NCBI RefSeq assembly: GCF_024172165.1
Contig: NZ_JAMZEB010000001.1
Location: forward strand, 372,001 to 436,000
Direction: 5' to 3'
DNA from: Nonomuraea thailandensis
GTDB lineage: Bacteria > Actinomycetota > Actinomycetes > Streptosporangiales > Streptosporangiaceae
DNA: 64,000 nt
Below are positions 1-10,759 of the stretch, one piece after another. Every line of letters starts with the position of its first letter. Position 1 is the stretch's first letter. The notes below the pieces were generated by a model that was not told the DNA's origin, made no database searches, and saw only the letters and a list, made by a program, of their open reading frames with translations. The position numbers and the translations under genes were made by a program.

Positions 1-1
1 C

Positions 2-124
2 GAGCTCGTCCGGGCCTGGATCCACAACGCCAGGACCGGCCTGGACTGCGTGCGGGAGCCGTGGCAGGGCCCAGAGGCGCGGTGCATGTGCTGCGGCCGC
101 CGCGCGGATCTGGCGCCGGCATGA
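2..124 (+). CDS. C-terminal end of an upstream gene (partial, unknown)
   Basis: An open frame enters from the left window edge and stops with TGA at 122-124. The visible tail of about 40 residues is Trp/Arg/Cys-rich and contains a CMCCGRR cluster that could bind a metal. The TGA overlaps an in-frame ATG of the following HAD gene (ATGA), which suggests translational coupling and a common operon. I do not recognise the family; too little is inside the window. Confidence 0.45.
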   Translation, partial: ELVRAWIHNARTGLDCVREPWQGPEARCMCCGRRADLAPA

Positions 125-897
125 CCGAGGCAGCCCGTCCCTCACGCTGCCTGGGCCGGCCCTGCGCGAGGTGCTGCGTGTCGGCGATCCCCGACGGCAT
201 CGAGGCCCTGATCCTCGACTTCGACGGGACCCTCGCCGACACGACACCCGGCCACGAGCAGGCGCTACGAGCGGCGCTGCAGCCGCACGGCCACGACCTC
301 GACCACGACTGGTATCGCCGGCACGTCGGCCTGCCCATCCACGACCTGCTGGCCGCGCTGCCGGGCGGCCAGCAGTTGCCCCACGACGAGATCATCCGCG
401 CCAGCCGCGCCCACCTGCTGGCCACTGTGCACCACATCACCGCCATCGCGTGCGTCGCGGAGCTCCTGCACGCCGCGCGCCGGGCCGGGCTGCACTGCGC
501 CGTCGCCTCAGCGGCCAGCCGGGTCCTCGTCCATTCCGGGCTGGAGGCTCTGGGACTGAGGCACGCATTCGCCACCGTCGTCGCGCGCGAAGACGTCACG
601 CACGGCAAGCCGGCTCCCGACCTGTACCTCGCGGCCGCCCAACGCCTCGACGTCCCGCCGAACCTCTGCCTGGCCGTCGATGACGCTCCCGACGGCGTCG
701 CCTCCGCCCGCGCCGCCGGCATCCGGCACGTGATCACGGTGGCCGACGGTCACCTGGCTCCCACCGGCGACGGCACGACAGCGCGCGCACGCCGGTTCGC
801 TTCAGCCGCCGGCGAGGTGGCCACCGCACCGCACGACACGGGGCCGGGCACCGGGCCCGGCAGCACGCCGCCACGATGCACAGATTCCGCCCGATGA
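121..897 (+). CDS. HAD-superfamily hydrolase (phosphatase/phosphoglucomutase-like)
   Basis: Haloacid-dehalogenase fold phosphohydrolase. Motif I is DFDGTLADT near residue 38, with both nucleophile and acid Asp. A helical cap follows, then a VASAAS motif II segment, the HGKPAPDLYL Lys motif III, and VDDAPDGVASARAAG motif IV. The layout matches small-molecule phosphatases or beta-phosphoglucomutase-like proteins; the substrate is unknown. I start at ATG 121 because it overlaps the upstream stop (ATGA). GTG 178, preceded by GAGG, is a good alternative and would place the start just before the conserved domain. The last 30 residues are low complexity. It heads a packed group with a SAICAR-synthase-like gene and a DnaQ-like gene. 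Confidence 0.85.
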   Translation: MTEAARPSRCLGRPCARCCVSAIPDGIEALILDFDGTLADTTPGHEQALRAALQPHGHDLDHDWYRRHVGLPIHDLLAALPGGQQLPHDEIIRASRAHLLATVHHITAIACVAELLHAARRAGLHCAVASAASRVLVHSGLEALGLRHAFATVVAREDVTHGKPAPDLYLAAAQRLDVPPNLCLAVDDAPDGVASARAAGIRHVITVADGHLAPTGDGTTARARRFASAAGEVATAPHDTGPGTGPGSTPPRCTDSAR

Positions 898-925
898 CGG
901 CACAAGTCCGTCGCACCAGGGGAGC

Positions 926-1890
<965 letters not shown>

Positions 1891-1894
<4 letters not shown>

Positions 1895-2676
1895 CGGCAC
1901 ACGACGACCAGCATTCAGGCATGCTCCTCGATATGGCGGGCGCGGGCCGACACCGCCACGCCCCCTGGGAGAACGGTGGACACATGGGCGGTTTGACCGG
2001 CGACCCCGCCTTCGCGGCGACGACGTTCGTGGTCATCGACTTCGAGGCCACGACCCCCACGGGCTTTCCGGCCCAGCCGATCGAGGTCGCCGCTCTCGCA
2101 CTCCGCTACGAGACCGGCACCTGGACGACGGCCGGCAGGCCGTTCTCCTCGCTCATCAGGCCGCCCGCGTTCGCCCCCGTCACACCGGCCGACACGGCCC
2201 AAACGGGATTGACCGCCGAGCAGGTGGGGCAGGCCCCCAGTCCGGCCGAGGCGCTGGGGGCACTCGATCGGCGGTTCGCCGCAGGCAAGCCGTACCTGCT
2301 GGTCGCTCAACACGCCGCCACGGAGGCGAACCTCATTCACAACCAGCGTGAGCACTGCCCGGCGCTGGCCCGTATTGACCTCCTGGACACGATTCCGCTG
2401 GCCCGATACCTCTTCCCTGGTCTGCCCAACTACCGGCTCGACACACTGCTGGCGCACTTCTCCATCAAACATCCAGCCGATCGCCACCGGGCCTACGCCG
2501 ACGTCGAGGTCACCGCCGAAGTGTTCATGCGGCTGGTCGGCGCCGCGGACGAGAACGCTGAGCTCAGCGATCTCGCGGCTCTGGTGAAGATCGCGGGACG
2601 CACCGCCAAGTGCAACATGCCTGCCCAGGGCGAGCTGTTCGATGTCCACCCCACCAGCGAGCGGGGACATGGCTAA
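1891..2676 (+). CDS. DEDD-type 3'-5' exonuclease (DnaQ-like)
   Basis: Exonuclease of the RNase T/DnaQ superfamily. Exo I is VVIDFEATT (D and E). Exo II is the QHAATEANLI region, with the usual D replaced by E after A-T. Exo III is HRAYADVEVTAEVF, with the catalytic H and D of the DEDDh type. Possible roles are trimming of DNA/RNA ends or nucleotide turnover; the protein stands alone rather than fused to a polymerase. I chose ATG 1891 for its ATGA overlap with the preceding gene. ATG 1984 lies closer to the conserved domain and is a real alternative. The reading frame overlaps the start region of the following DsbA-like gene. Confidence 0.75.
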
Positions 2677-2704
2677 CCGGTATGAGACAGGACGGGAACC
2701 CATC

Positions 2705-3343
2705 ATGAGCAAACAACAGCCGGACCGCGAGCAGGTCCCGTTCTGGTTCGATCCGCTGTGCCCCTGGGCGTGGGTGACCTCACGCTGGCTCCTGGAGGTC
2801 GAACAGGTCCGGCCGGTGCACGCTGACTGGCGGCTGATGTCGCTGGCGCACCTGAACCTCGTCCAGCGCAGCGGCGCGGGGCTCAGCGAGGAGTACCGGG
2901 ACCTGATGGAGAAGGCATGGGGGCCGGTGCGGGTCTGCGCGGCCGCCGCCGAGCACGCCAGCCGCAGCGTCCTCGGGCCGCTGTACACCGCCATCGGCAC
3001 CCGATGCCACAATCAACGACGTCGCGACGACCCCACGGTCATCACCGAAGCCCTCGCAGAGGTGGGCCTGCCCGATGCCCTGGTGGCAGCCGCCAGCAGC
3101 GAGGAGTTCGATCAGCTCATCAGGGACTCCCACGACGAGGCGTTCAACGAGGTCGGACTCGATGTCGGGACGCCCGTTCTCCGCATCGGCGGCACGGCCC
3201 TGTTCGGCCCCGTGATCAGGCAGGCTCCCCGTGGTGAAGCAGCCGGCCGACTGTGGGACGGCCTGCTCCTGGTCGCCAGAACGGAGGGCTTCTTCGAGCT
3301 CAAGCGGAGCCGGGACCGGAGCGTCAAGCCATGCTTCGACTGA
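2705..3343 (+). CDS. DsbA-family oxidoreductase, mycothiol-dependent nitroreductase-like
   Basis: Thioredoxin-fold protein of the DsbA/FrnE type. Its N-terminus (FWFDPLCPWAWVTSRW) closely follows the actinobacterial mycothiol-dependent nitroreductase Rv2466c, in which the motif is CPWC. Here the second cysteine is alanine (CPWA), so a one-cysteine mechanism using mycothiol would be needed. The helical insert and the cis-Pro loop (VGTPVLRIGG) are present. Length is 212 residues, close to the family norm. I start at ATG 2705, since the conserved domain begins about 12 residues later. An in-frame start at 2642 would overlap the exonuclease. Role inferred: redox detoxification in the cytoplasm. 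Confidence 0.8.
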   Translation: MSKQQPDREQVPFWFDPLCPWAWVTSRWLLEVEQVRPVHADWRLMSLAHLNLVQRSGAGLSEEYRDLMEKAWGPVRVCAAAAEHASRSVLGPLYTAIGTRCHNQRRRDDPTVITEALAEVGLPDALVAAASSEEFDQLIRDSHDEAFNEVGLDVGTPVLRIGGTALFGPVIRQAPRGEAAGRLWDGLLLVARTEGFFELKRSRDRSVKPCFD

Positions 3344-3369
3344 GTGGACACCACAGCTCGGCCGACGCC

Positions 3370-3921
3370 TTAGCCGATCTGGGCCGGTACAGTTCGCGCG
3401 ATGCGTTGCCCGACGAGGCGCTCGGCCTCGCCGAGTGGATACCAGGCGGCACCTGTCACCTCGGACTCCTGGATCAGCCCCATGTCCGCCTCCGTCACGA
3501 ACGCATATCCGATATCGAGGTGGTGGTGCTCCGGCTCGCCCTTCTGCGGCCGTGCCGGAACCCTGCCGTACTCGATGTAGACGGGGGTCTGCGACGCAGG
3601 GATGACCTGGGCGGGGTCGATCCCGGTCTCCTCCGCCAGCTCGCGCACCGCTGCGTCGAGCAGTGAGGTGTCGTCCGGTTCGAGGTGGCCTCCGGGCTGC
3701 AACGGGATCCCATACGCGCGGTGCTCGACAAGCAGGACCTCGGCGCCACCGCGGACCAGGAGCGCGCCAGCGGTCACGTGCATCCGGAAATTCCGCCGCG
3801 ACGCAAAATCCCGGCCCTCGGACAGAAGCCGCACCGGTTCAGACAGCAGGCCGGCCTCGTCCGGGAAGCGCCCGAGGTAGGCGGAGACGGCGCTTGAGAT
3901 GTCGGCGTCACTGATCGCCAT
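3370..3921 (-). CDS. Nudix hydrolase
   Basis: 183-residue Nudix protein. The Nudix box is clear: GGHLEPDDTSLLDAAVRELAEETGI, read in pieces as GGHLEPDD followed by RELAEETGI, has the G-x5-E-x7-RE-x2-EE-x-G pattern needed for Mg2+ binding and diphosphate cleavage. A short helical N-terminal region (about 45 residues) precedes the fold, as in several actinobacterial relatives. The substrate is not predictable. It is convergent with the DsbA-like gene, with a 26-bp gap that shows no strong hairpin. Confidence 0.85.
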   Translation of the reverse strand: MAISDADISSAVSAYLGRFPDEAGLLSEPVRLLSEGRDFASRRNFRMHVTAGALLVRGGAEVLLVEHRAYGIPLQPGGHLEPDDTSLLDAAVRELAEETGIDPAQVIPASQTPVYIEYGRVPARPQKGEPEHHHLDIGYAFVTEADMGLIQESEVTGAAWYPLGEAERLVGQRIARTVPAQIG

Positions 3922-4011
3922 AGGTCACCCCCGCACCTGCCGGAGAGCAGAGCTCTCCGTGACCGACTGCTCGGATGAGGTGAGCGATGAGCACTGACAC
4001 GGTCCGCTCCT

Positions 4012-4356
4012 ATGACGCGTGTGACCTACGAGGAAGGAGGTTCGCACCTTACAGGTGTGACCGGTCAGCGCGCGCCTGCCACGCCGAGCAGATATGGCAG
4101 GAGCCCAGGCTCCTTGTTCTGTTCCACGGCACCGCATCGATCAAGCCTTGGCAGGGAACATGGCATGCGTCATAGCGCGCCCTGGCAGGCCGCCGGGCCG
4201 TCTTGGACGGTATCCACCCGCGTCACCGGGCGGGTCCCCCGCCAGCCGGTCACGCTGATCGCCTCGGCCCAGGCACCGCCGCGGCAGCTCTACGTCTCGG
4301 GCACCACCGGTGCCCTCCAGCGGGACGTACCGCCTGAACCGGCCACGGAACAGTGA
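4012..4356 (+). other. Possible remnant or small reading frame before the MFS gene
   Basis: An open frame of 114 codons ends with TGA at 4354-4356, overlapping the GTG/ATG start of the broken MFS transporter. It has no recognisable domain and its composition is atypical for a folded protein. The last 50 residues could be the tail of a decayed regulator. The rest of 3922-4352 holds no convincing gene; an AAGGAGG string at 4033 is not followed by a good start. Confidence 0.2.
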
Positions 4357-5571
4357 TGCGGGAACGACTCGGCGCCGCCGCGAACCTACTGCGCCAGAGT
4401 CGGAACTTCCGCCGCTACGCCGTGGCGCGCACCGCTTCCGTCCTCGGCACCACCACGGCCCCGGCCGGGCTGGCCTTCGCACTCATCGAACAAGACGGCG
4501 GAGGTACCGCCATCGGCGTGGTGGCGACCATCAGCATGATCGTCTTCCTGGCCGTCACTCCCGGCGCCGGCGTACTGGCCGACCGGCTGCCCCGGCTGTG
4601 GATCATCGTGACGTGTCAAACTCGTCTGCGGCCTCAGCCAGTGCCTCTCCGCAGCGCTGCTCCTGCACGGCTCGGCCACCATCTGGTCCCTGGGCGGCCT
4701 GGCGGTGCTGACCACCGCGGCCGCCGCGTTCTTCGCCCCCGCGGCGAAAGCTTGATCGCCGGCATCGTCAAACCCGAGGCCCTCATCCCGGCCAACGCCC
4801 TCCTGCAGATCGCCGGGAACCTCGTCGCCATCATCGGGCCCACGATCGCCGGGTTGGTGATCGCCTTCGTCTCGCCAGGCTGGGTACTCGGCTGGGACGG
4901 AGTCACCTACCTGCTGTCCGGCGCGGGTTTCCTCATGGTGCGCATCCCGGCCGCAACCAACCGCTCCGAGCGTCACGGATTCGCCAAAGAGCTCATCGAG
5001 GGACTGCCCGCGTTCGCCAGCCGACGCTGGCTCTGGCTGCTCACCGGCCTGCAGGCGCTGACGTCGGCATGCTGGGGTGCCGGTTTCACGGTGCTGGGGC
5101 CGATCGTGGCGGTGCGCCATCTGGAGGGCGGGGCGATCAGCTTCGGCATCATCGGCTCCGCGCTCGGCATCGGCCTGGTCATCGGTTCCACGGCCGCGCT
5201 GATTCTGGCACCCACCCGGGTCGGGCTGCTCTTGTGCGACGGCGTTGCCTGAGGCGCTGGCGTTCGCGGCCATGGCCGCCGCCGTGCCCATCTGGTGGAT
5301 CGCGGCCGCCGGTGTCCTGACCGGAGCTGCCGGAACCCTGCAGCTCGTCTGCTTCTCCAGCGCCCAGCAGCGCGAGCTCCCGGACGAGCACCTCGGCCGC
5401 GTGATCGCCACGTCGGCCGTCGCGGGCAGCGTGCTGGTACCGGTGTTCTCCGCGGTGGCCGGCCCGCTGGCCGACGCGGTCGGCGTCCGGACGGTCCTGG
5501 CCGGCTGCGCGGCGCTCGTCGCGGCAGGCGCGGCCGCCGCGTTCTGCGTCCGCGACGTGTGCGCCACCTGA
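4353..5571 (+). pseudogene. MFS transporter, broken by three frameshifts
   Basis: Major facilitator superfamily exporter of the actinobacterial drug or siderophore efflux type. The N-terminus (RNFRRYAVARTASVLG, then GAGVLADRLPR as motif A) is in one frame to about 4614. Helices with SATIWSLGGLAVLTT continue in the +1 frame to about 4750. The original frame resumes with SLIAGIVKPEALIPANALL, and the C-terminal helices (PEALAFAAMAAAVPIWW onward) are again in the +1 frame from about 5236. Joined, the pieces give a near-complete 12-helix protein of about 405 residues. The pattern fits either a decaying gene or clustered sequencing indels. Confidence 0.8.
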
Positions 5572-5752
5572 AGGTGGGCGTGCCTTCAGCGGCTCCAGCG
5601 GCCGAGGCATAACGCGGCTCCAGCGCCCGAGCGGCCGGAGCCTGCATGCTGATCACCCCTGGGCCGCCGCCCGAACACGTCTTCCACTCTCCGGGCATCC
5701 AAGCCAGCGCCTCATGCGAACTTACGTTCGATAGCTGATAGCGTGCACACTC

Positions 5753-5956
5753 ATGAATGACGAGCATCGTGTCGCGCTGGCTGCCGTGCTGCACCCCGTC
5801 CGCCAGGCGGCCGACGTGGTCAGCGATCACATGCGGATCGCCCACGACCCGGCGGCCACGCCCACCGCGGACGATACGCTACGTGCTCTCGAGACCCTGC
5901 AAGCAGAGGTCGCCCGGGCCCGAACCCTCGTTCAGCGGCTGGCGGATCAGGGCTGA
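5753..5956 (+). CDS. Small hypothetical protein (67 aa)
   Basis: Encodes an acidic, Ala-rich helical protein (LRALETLQAEVARARTLVQRLAD is coiled-coil-like). There is no clear ribosome site, but the AT-rich TTCGATAGCTGATAGCG just upstream could be a -10 for a leaderless mRNA. Codon use looks coding. No family recognised. Confidence 0.5.
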   Translation: MNDEHRVALAAVLHPVRQAADVVSDHMRIAHDPAATPTADDTLRALETLQAEVARARTLVQRLADQG

Positions 5957-6106
5957 CACACAGCACCGGCGGGCGTTGGCCGGCCACATCCGCTGCGCTC
6001 GTCGCCGTGGTCAGGCCACCTGTCTGGAGACGGCATCCCGGAGCCTCCGCGGCGTGGGGCCGGGCATGGCCGATGACGTATCTGTGGTCCTGCTGAGCCG
6101 GCGGTG

Positions 6107-6925
6107 TCAGCCGAGCAGTCGAAGGACCCGGCCGGCCTGGCGCTGCAGAGTGTCGGCGGGGTTGTGCGGTGTGGCCGGGCCATCCGGGCCAAGCTGCAGA
6201 AACCACCCCAGCGCGATCAGGCGGCGGAAGTCGCGCACCCGCTGGACTTCTGCGGGAGTCAGGTCGAGGCGGGCCAGCAACTGCTCGGCGTCCAGACTGC
6301 CGTCGACGCGAGATATGTGCTCGCACACCTCGCCCAGCTCGAACGCGCGGTCGCTGCGGCCGGAGTCCTCCCAGTCGATCAACCGCACGCGGCGCTCACG
6401 GTCGTCCCACAGCAGATTGGCGTGGTTGCCGTCGGCCAGGCCGAGCACAGGCGGCAGCGGGTTGGCGAGCAGCCGATCGGGGGCGGTGGAGCCCAGCCAT
6501 GCGGCTCCTGCGTGCAAGGCCTCCCGCACGAGCGGGTCGGTGCCGAGGTCGGGCCTTTTGCCGGCCCAGGCGCGGGTCTTGTGCACGGCTGCGGCCGGTC
6601 CCCAGGGGGCGGCCTCCATCGCTTGCACCGTGCGGGCCGGGATACGGTGCAGCCGGTCCAGGGCGGCGGCCAGGGCCTCGATCTGTTCGCCGGTGACGTG
6701 CTGCCCGCGCAGGACGTGGCCGGGCAGCCGGCTCATCACGATCATCGGCGGGCGCGCCTGGAGGGCGGCGTCTACCGGTGCGGGCGCGAGACCGGGAGCG
6801 TGTTCGGCGAGCAGGGTGAGCGCCGCCCATTCCCGGTGCGGCTCGCCTCTCCCCCAGGAGGCATACCGCTTGACCACGACGTCGTCGTGGAATTCGAGAT
6901 GGTGCGTGCACCGGCCGACCGTCAT
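6107..6925 (-). CDS. Aminoglycoside phosphotransferase/choline-kinase-like protein
   Basis: 272-residue APH-family kinase. The N-lobe has VVVKRY (ATP-binding Lys) and EWAAL (helix C Glu). The hinge is MIVMSRLPG. The catalytic loop is LADGNHANLLW (Asp and Asn; the usual HGD is DGN here), and LIDWEDSGRSDRAFELGE is the metal-binding Asp segment. Family members phosphorylate antibiotics, choline, homoserine or macrolides; the substrate is unknown. It stands alone, with an approximately 230-bp gap to the ISL3 relic upstream. Confidence 0.8.
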   Translation of the reverse strand: MTVGRCTHHLEFHDDVVVKRYASWGRGEPHREWAALTLLAEHAPGLAPAPVDAALQARPPMIVMSRLPGHVLRGQHVTGEQIEALAAALDRLHRIPARTVQAMEAAPWGPAAAVHKTRAWAGKRPDLGTDPLVREALHAGAAWLGSTAPDRLLANPLPPVLGLADGNHANLLWDDRERRVRLIDWEDSGRSDRAFELGEVCEHISRVDGSLDAEQLLARLDLTPAEVQRVRDFRRLIALGWFLQLGPDGPATPHNPADTLQRQAGRVLRLLG

Positions 6926-7157
6926 GTACGCGCTTTGCCCCTTTTCTCAGCCTCCGGCCAGCGACGGCCCAGGCTTCGATTCGCTGCCCAGAAGGGATGC
7001 TGGCGCCGGTCGCAGCCATGCCCCGATCCCCCGGTTGATCTGCGCGAGGACAGGTTGCCTCTCGTCGGCTCTCCTCCTGCCAAGGACCTTGTGCAAGCCT
7101 AGGCCGGCGGGCACGGACGGCGGGCCCGGACACGGTGAGCCCTCCTGAAGATGAGCC

Positions 7158-7740
7158 ACTCGCATACGAATGCCCGCGCCGTTTGGCCCAATCATCGACT
7201 CCGAGCAGGGCGACCCGCCCGATCTCGGGATCGGGCAACGCCCTGACCAGTCGGATCAGCGTGAACCGGGAGACGATCGCGCCCAGCGCACCGGCCAGCC
7301 GGGAGCCTGCGCGGCCGGGACCCTGCACGGCCGGTCAGAGCCAGTGCGACCCGCTCCAGCAGACCCCGAAGCCCTGCCGTGCGGCGCTGCTGTGCGGCGG
7401 TCAGCCCGGGGACCTACTCGGCGAACGTCGCCACCAAGCACGCCGGGTTGCCGCAGATGAACCGGCGAACCTCCAACTCGACCTGAACCGGTCTCCCCCC
7501 GCAGGCCAAGTCCTGCAGACGACGCCAACACCGGTCATGCACCCGAGCCGACGGTGTCCCACAGCCGCGGCAGGCCACCAACTCCGCGGCCGTACGGGCC
7601 GCGATCCTCAGGCGACCACCCAGATCCTCCACCTGGTCAAGAACCAGGCCCCTCAAGCGCGGGAACAGTATGTACAGCAGACCGACTTCCCTGCCGATGA
7701 GCTCGTGCAGCACAATGGCACCCCTACGGCCGTTCTTCAT
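7158..7740 (-). pseudogene. ISL3-family transposase fragment
   Basis: Reads on the minus strand from about 7740. The N-terminal zinc-binding domain (CRGCGTPSARVHDRCWRR, then RRFICGNPAC) ends at an in-frame TAG (about 7412) where CAG is expected (FAE-stop-VPGLT). Reading through gives the usual ISL3 linker. A 16-bp tandem duplication at 7301-7332 then shifts the frame, after which RFTLIRLVRALPDPEIG and LGVDDWAKRRGHSYAS (start of the DDE domain) follow. The homology ends at about 7158, so the C-terminal half of the catalytic domain is lost. Inactive relic. Confidence 0.8.
7301..7332. repeat. 16-bp imperfect tandem duplication inside the ISL3 relic
   Basis: Two adjacent 16-mers, gggagcctgcgcggcc (7301-7316) and gggaccctgcacggcc (7317-7332), differ at two positions. 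Because 16 is not a multiple of three, the duplication accounts exactly for the frame change in the transposase relic; both copies read GRAGSR in their respective frames. Confidence 0.85.
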
Positions 7741-7984
7741 GATCAGATCTTGGCGATCCAAATAGTGACAGAACGGCCGTTCTCGCGCGCAACGCGTTAC
7801 GCGATCGCTACCACCCTCCGTGCAGCCCCGGCCTGACTCGCGCCTGGAAGTCGCACTCCGTGACCTCTCCCCAGCAAATGCACCAGACCCCGGTAGATGG
7901 CGGGGCATCTTCGCTGCTACATGGCGTCCATAAGAAGACATTCGCCTGGTCAACTTCGTCCGGACTCCCTGCGTCGTATCTGTT

Positions 7985-9228
7985 GTGGATCTTGCCAGGC
8001 TCCGGAGGTTGCGTATCGCGGCCGCGGCCATCACCCTGTTGTTCACCCTCGGCGTCTTCGACCAATTGAAGACACCCGCCCTGCCGATGCCGGCACAAGC
8101 TGCCGCCTCGGTCGAGGAGATCGCCGACCGGCTGCACCATTACCTTAACGACGACGTCACCTACGCTCCCTACGTCACCCTCCCGGGCACCCCCCTTCTG
8201 CTGGCCGCAGAGCATTGAGACTCGGATGCCGCCCGAGGGCGTGCCCGCCTACAGCGGCACGCTGCTACTCCCGGAACTGGACGAGCCGCTGGAGGTGCGG
8301 TTCTGGATCACCTCCCCCGAGACGGCGATTCGTGCGGTCGCGACGCCCGCCGTGGCACCGCCGAGTGCGGCCGCTCCGGCAATGACGTGCTCAAGGACGT
8401 GACCGGCTTCAACCAGCGGGGGTGGCGTGGCATGCAAGCCCTGGTCACCGCGGACGCCTGGACGGAGTACGGCGACCCGGGTGCCGGGGCGACCATCGTG
8501 GCCGCTCGGGGCAGGCTGTTGGCGGAGGTGACATGGGCCTGGCCGTTCGAGATGGACGGCGAACCTGACCCGCATGTACTTCTCCAAGGCACTGCATCGG
8601 CCACGTCCGTGCTGGCAGCCGTTGGCGGCGACCCTGCCAGGTCGCACCCGCCGCCGCCACGCGGTCGGCCGCGGCCACGATGGCCGCGGCCCTGCCCCCT
8701 GCCTCTGTATACGGGAAGGACATGGTGTCGTGGCCGGTTTCAGGGAGCGCGCCAGGCTCGCATAAGCTGATCTGCGAGGACTCCCTTCATGAGCAGAACG
8801 CCTACGACGGGGCGCCCGCCGTTACCCGTCGCCTGATCGGTGAAGTATCAGTCCGCGAGGATGTGCTGTTCCTGCCCGATGAGCAGAGCGCCGAACGGGC
8901 ACGCACCGGGCCGCTCGGCTGGGATGGCTCATGCCCCTTCGACGAGGACCAACAGTCCTACAGCATCGATCCCCGACTCGAACGCTTTACCAGTGGCCCC
9001 TGGACGGGCGAGATCAGGACCTTCGCCGTGCAGCACCCCAACCCGTCGCGCCGGCACAAGGGCACCGAACGCCAGTCGGTTGCTCACGTCGCCGTGGGCG
9101 TGCGCCATGGCACCACCATGGTGTACCTCCGCTGGCAGGGACCAGCAGGAACCGACCCGGCCGCTGCCCTGCGTACCGGCCACGCCGCAATCATGCACAC
9201 ACTCGGCCGGCTGCCCGTCGGCGGTTGA
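7985..9228 (+). pseudogene. Decayed exported protein with two similar halves
   Basis: An N-terminal stretch with a hydrophobic signal-like segment (LRIAAAAITLLFTLGVF, then AQAAA) opens at GTG 7985 and stops at 8218. The homologous-looking continuation (MPPEGVPAYSGTLLLPE) is in another frame from about 8210 and returns to the first frame near 8360 (NDVLKDVTGFNQRGW). A second block from about 8680 to 9228 ends GVRHGTTMVYLRWQGPAGTD, resembling the first block's ATIVAARGRLLAEVTWAW segment. I infer one lipoprotein-like or secreted gene, or two paralogous ones, now broken. The last block (8680-9228, 182 codons) might still be expressed. No named family recognised. Confidence 0.45.
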
Positions 9229-9265
9229 AATTCTCGATCATGACGCTTACGCGCTCTGACCTATC

Positions 9266-9304
9266 GTGATCTTGTCGAGAATCGTTCGTTCTCGACAAGA
9301 TCAC
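9266..9304. repeat. Perfect 16-bp inverted repeat upstream of a serine recombinase
   Basis: gtgatcttgtcgagaa (9266-9281), a 7-nt spacer, then ttctcgacaagatcac (9289-9304): perfect arms. The same half-site with the next three bases occurs at 51183-51201, just upstream of another serine recombinase. It could be a recombination or resolution site, or two abutting element ends; a hairpin terminator for the gene ending at 9228 is also possible. Confidence 0.8.
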
Positions 9305-9570
9305 CAAGGCGTCTCCTGTTGATTCCCGGACACGGGAGACCTACGACCGGGAATGCAGACTTCGTGATCGGCCATGGCATCCCCGCCCTCGTTCCTTCCC
9401 GATCCCCTGCCGGTCCCGTTTCGCCTCCTCTGGAGGTGTCCGTTAGGGGAACGCTCACCGGACAACCACGATCCGCCTTCAGGCGAGATCTCGACCTGCG
9501 GCAACGCTGTCTCAGATAGGTAGTCCGCGAAAGTGTCCGGTGACAGGGGGCTAAACGATACGGTCGGCGG

Positions 9571-10184
9571 GTGGGAGAACTCATCGGCTACGCCAGATGC
9601 TCGACCGTCCTGCAAGACCTCACCGCCCAACGCGAGATCCTCCTCGAACTCGGCGTCGGCGACGACCGGATCTATCTCGACAAGGGACTCACCGGCACCA
9701 ACCGGGCCCGGCCCGGCCTCGACCAGGCCCTGGCGGCCGTACGCGCCGGCGACACCCTGGTCGTCCCCAAACTCGACCGCCTCGCCCGCTCGGTCCCCGA
9801 TGCCCGCGACATCGGCGACACCCTCATCGCCCGGGGCGTCCGCCTCTCACTCGGCGGCACCATCTACGACCCGGCCGACCCGATGTCGAAGATGTTCTTC
9901 AACATGCTGGCGGTCTTCGCCGAGTTCGAGGCCGACCTGCTGAAGATGCGCACCCGCGAAGGCATGGCCGTCGCCCGCGCCAAAGGCAAGCTCAAAGGCA
10001 AGAAGCCCAAGCTGACCGCTCGGCAGCAAGCCGAGCTGGTCCGCATGCGCGCGCCAGCGGCCAGTACTCCATCGCCGACCTGATGGAGATGTTCTCCATC
10101 GGCCGGGCGACGGTCTACCGCGTCCTGGAACGCGCAGCCAAGGCGGCGCCGAACCCGGCCGAGTACTCGGACGCGCTCCAATGA
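9571..10184 (+). pseudogene. Serine recombinase/resolvase, frameshifted before its HTH
   Basis: Resolvase/invertase family. The start (GTG 9571) leads to IGYARCST with the catalytic Ser, then TGTNRARPGLDQALAAVR, KLDRLARSVPDARDI (the conserved R-L-x-R), and the long E-helix MLAVFAEFEADLLKMRTREG. Near 10050 the frame breaks inside the HTH: ELVRM in the first frame should continue as HASGQYSIADLMEMFSIG, which lies in another frame to 10184. A GC insertion in the GCGCGC run at about 10049 explains it. The catalytic domain is intact, but DNA targeting would be lost unless the error is in the assembly. Its last codons overlap the next gene (ATGA). Confidence 0.85.
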
Positions 10185-10444
10185 TGCAACCACCGCAAGA
10201 TCAGGCGATCCTTCGACTACTGCAAGATCGCGACGGGGTTGCCACCGAGGTCACCCTGCATGACGGCACGAGCTTGACGGTCTTCAACATCGCATGGGGC
10301 TATGACATGGGAGACGTATACGCCCACGTGACCACCAACATCAGCCCTGACGTCGAAGGGGCGTGCATCGACTTCTTCTTCACCGACGCAGTCCGCGTGA
10401 TCGCCGACCCTGCCAGCGGTGCCGTGTTGCTCCGACCCTCGTAA
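10181..10444 (+). CDS. Small hypothetical protein (87 aa)
   Basis: Starts in an ATGA overlap with the recombinase stop. The protein is acidic with beta-strand character (VATEVTLHDGTSLTVFNIAWG, then DFFFTDAVRVIAD) and no signal or membrane segment. It looks coding and co-transcribed with the recombinase. Family not recognised. Confidence 0.6.
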   Translation: MMQPPQDQAILRLLQDRDGVATEVTLHDGTSLTVFNIAWGYDMGDVYAHVTTNISPDVEGACIDFFFTDAVRVIADPASGAVLLRPS

Positions 10445-10759
10445 CCCGCTTACGACGAGATCGAGTTGGCGGGCCTGCGCGATCGTTGCGGTCGTGGGGA
10501 CCTCGTGCAGAGGACTCCTGGAATCGACAGCCGCCCCAAACACAAGGGCCCTGGAGGGCTTTCAGGACAAGTTTCGGGACGCACGTACCTGCGGAAACGC
10601 TGGCGTCCGAAATCCCCTGGCCGTCCCCCAACGACCGTTTCGCTTGGTCGTGGTGACAGGTAACACCTTCGCGACTTCCGGTCCCGTACGTGTAGTGCGC
10701 GAGCATCCTGGAGGCATGTCGAGAAGGACATCCGAGAGGAAGCGAGCAGATGCGGGGTC

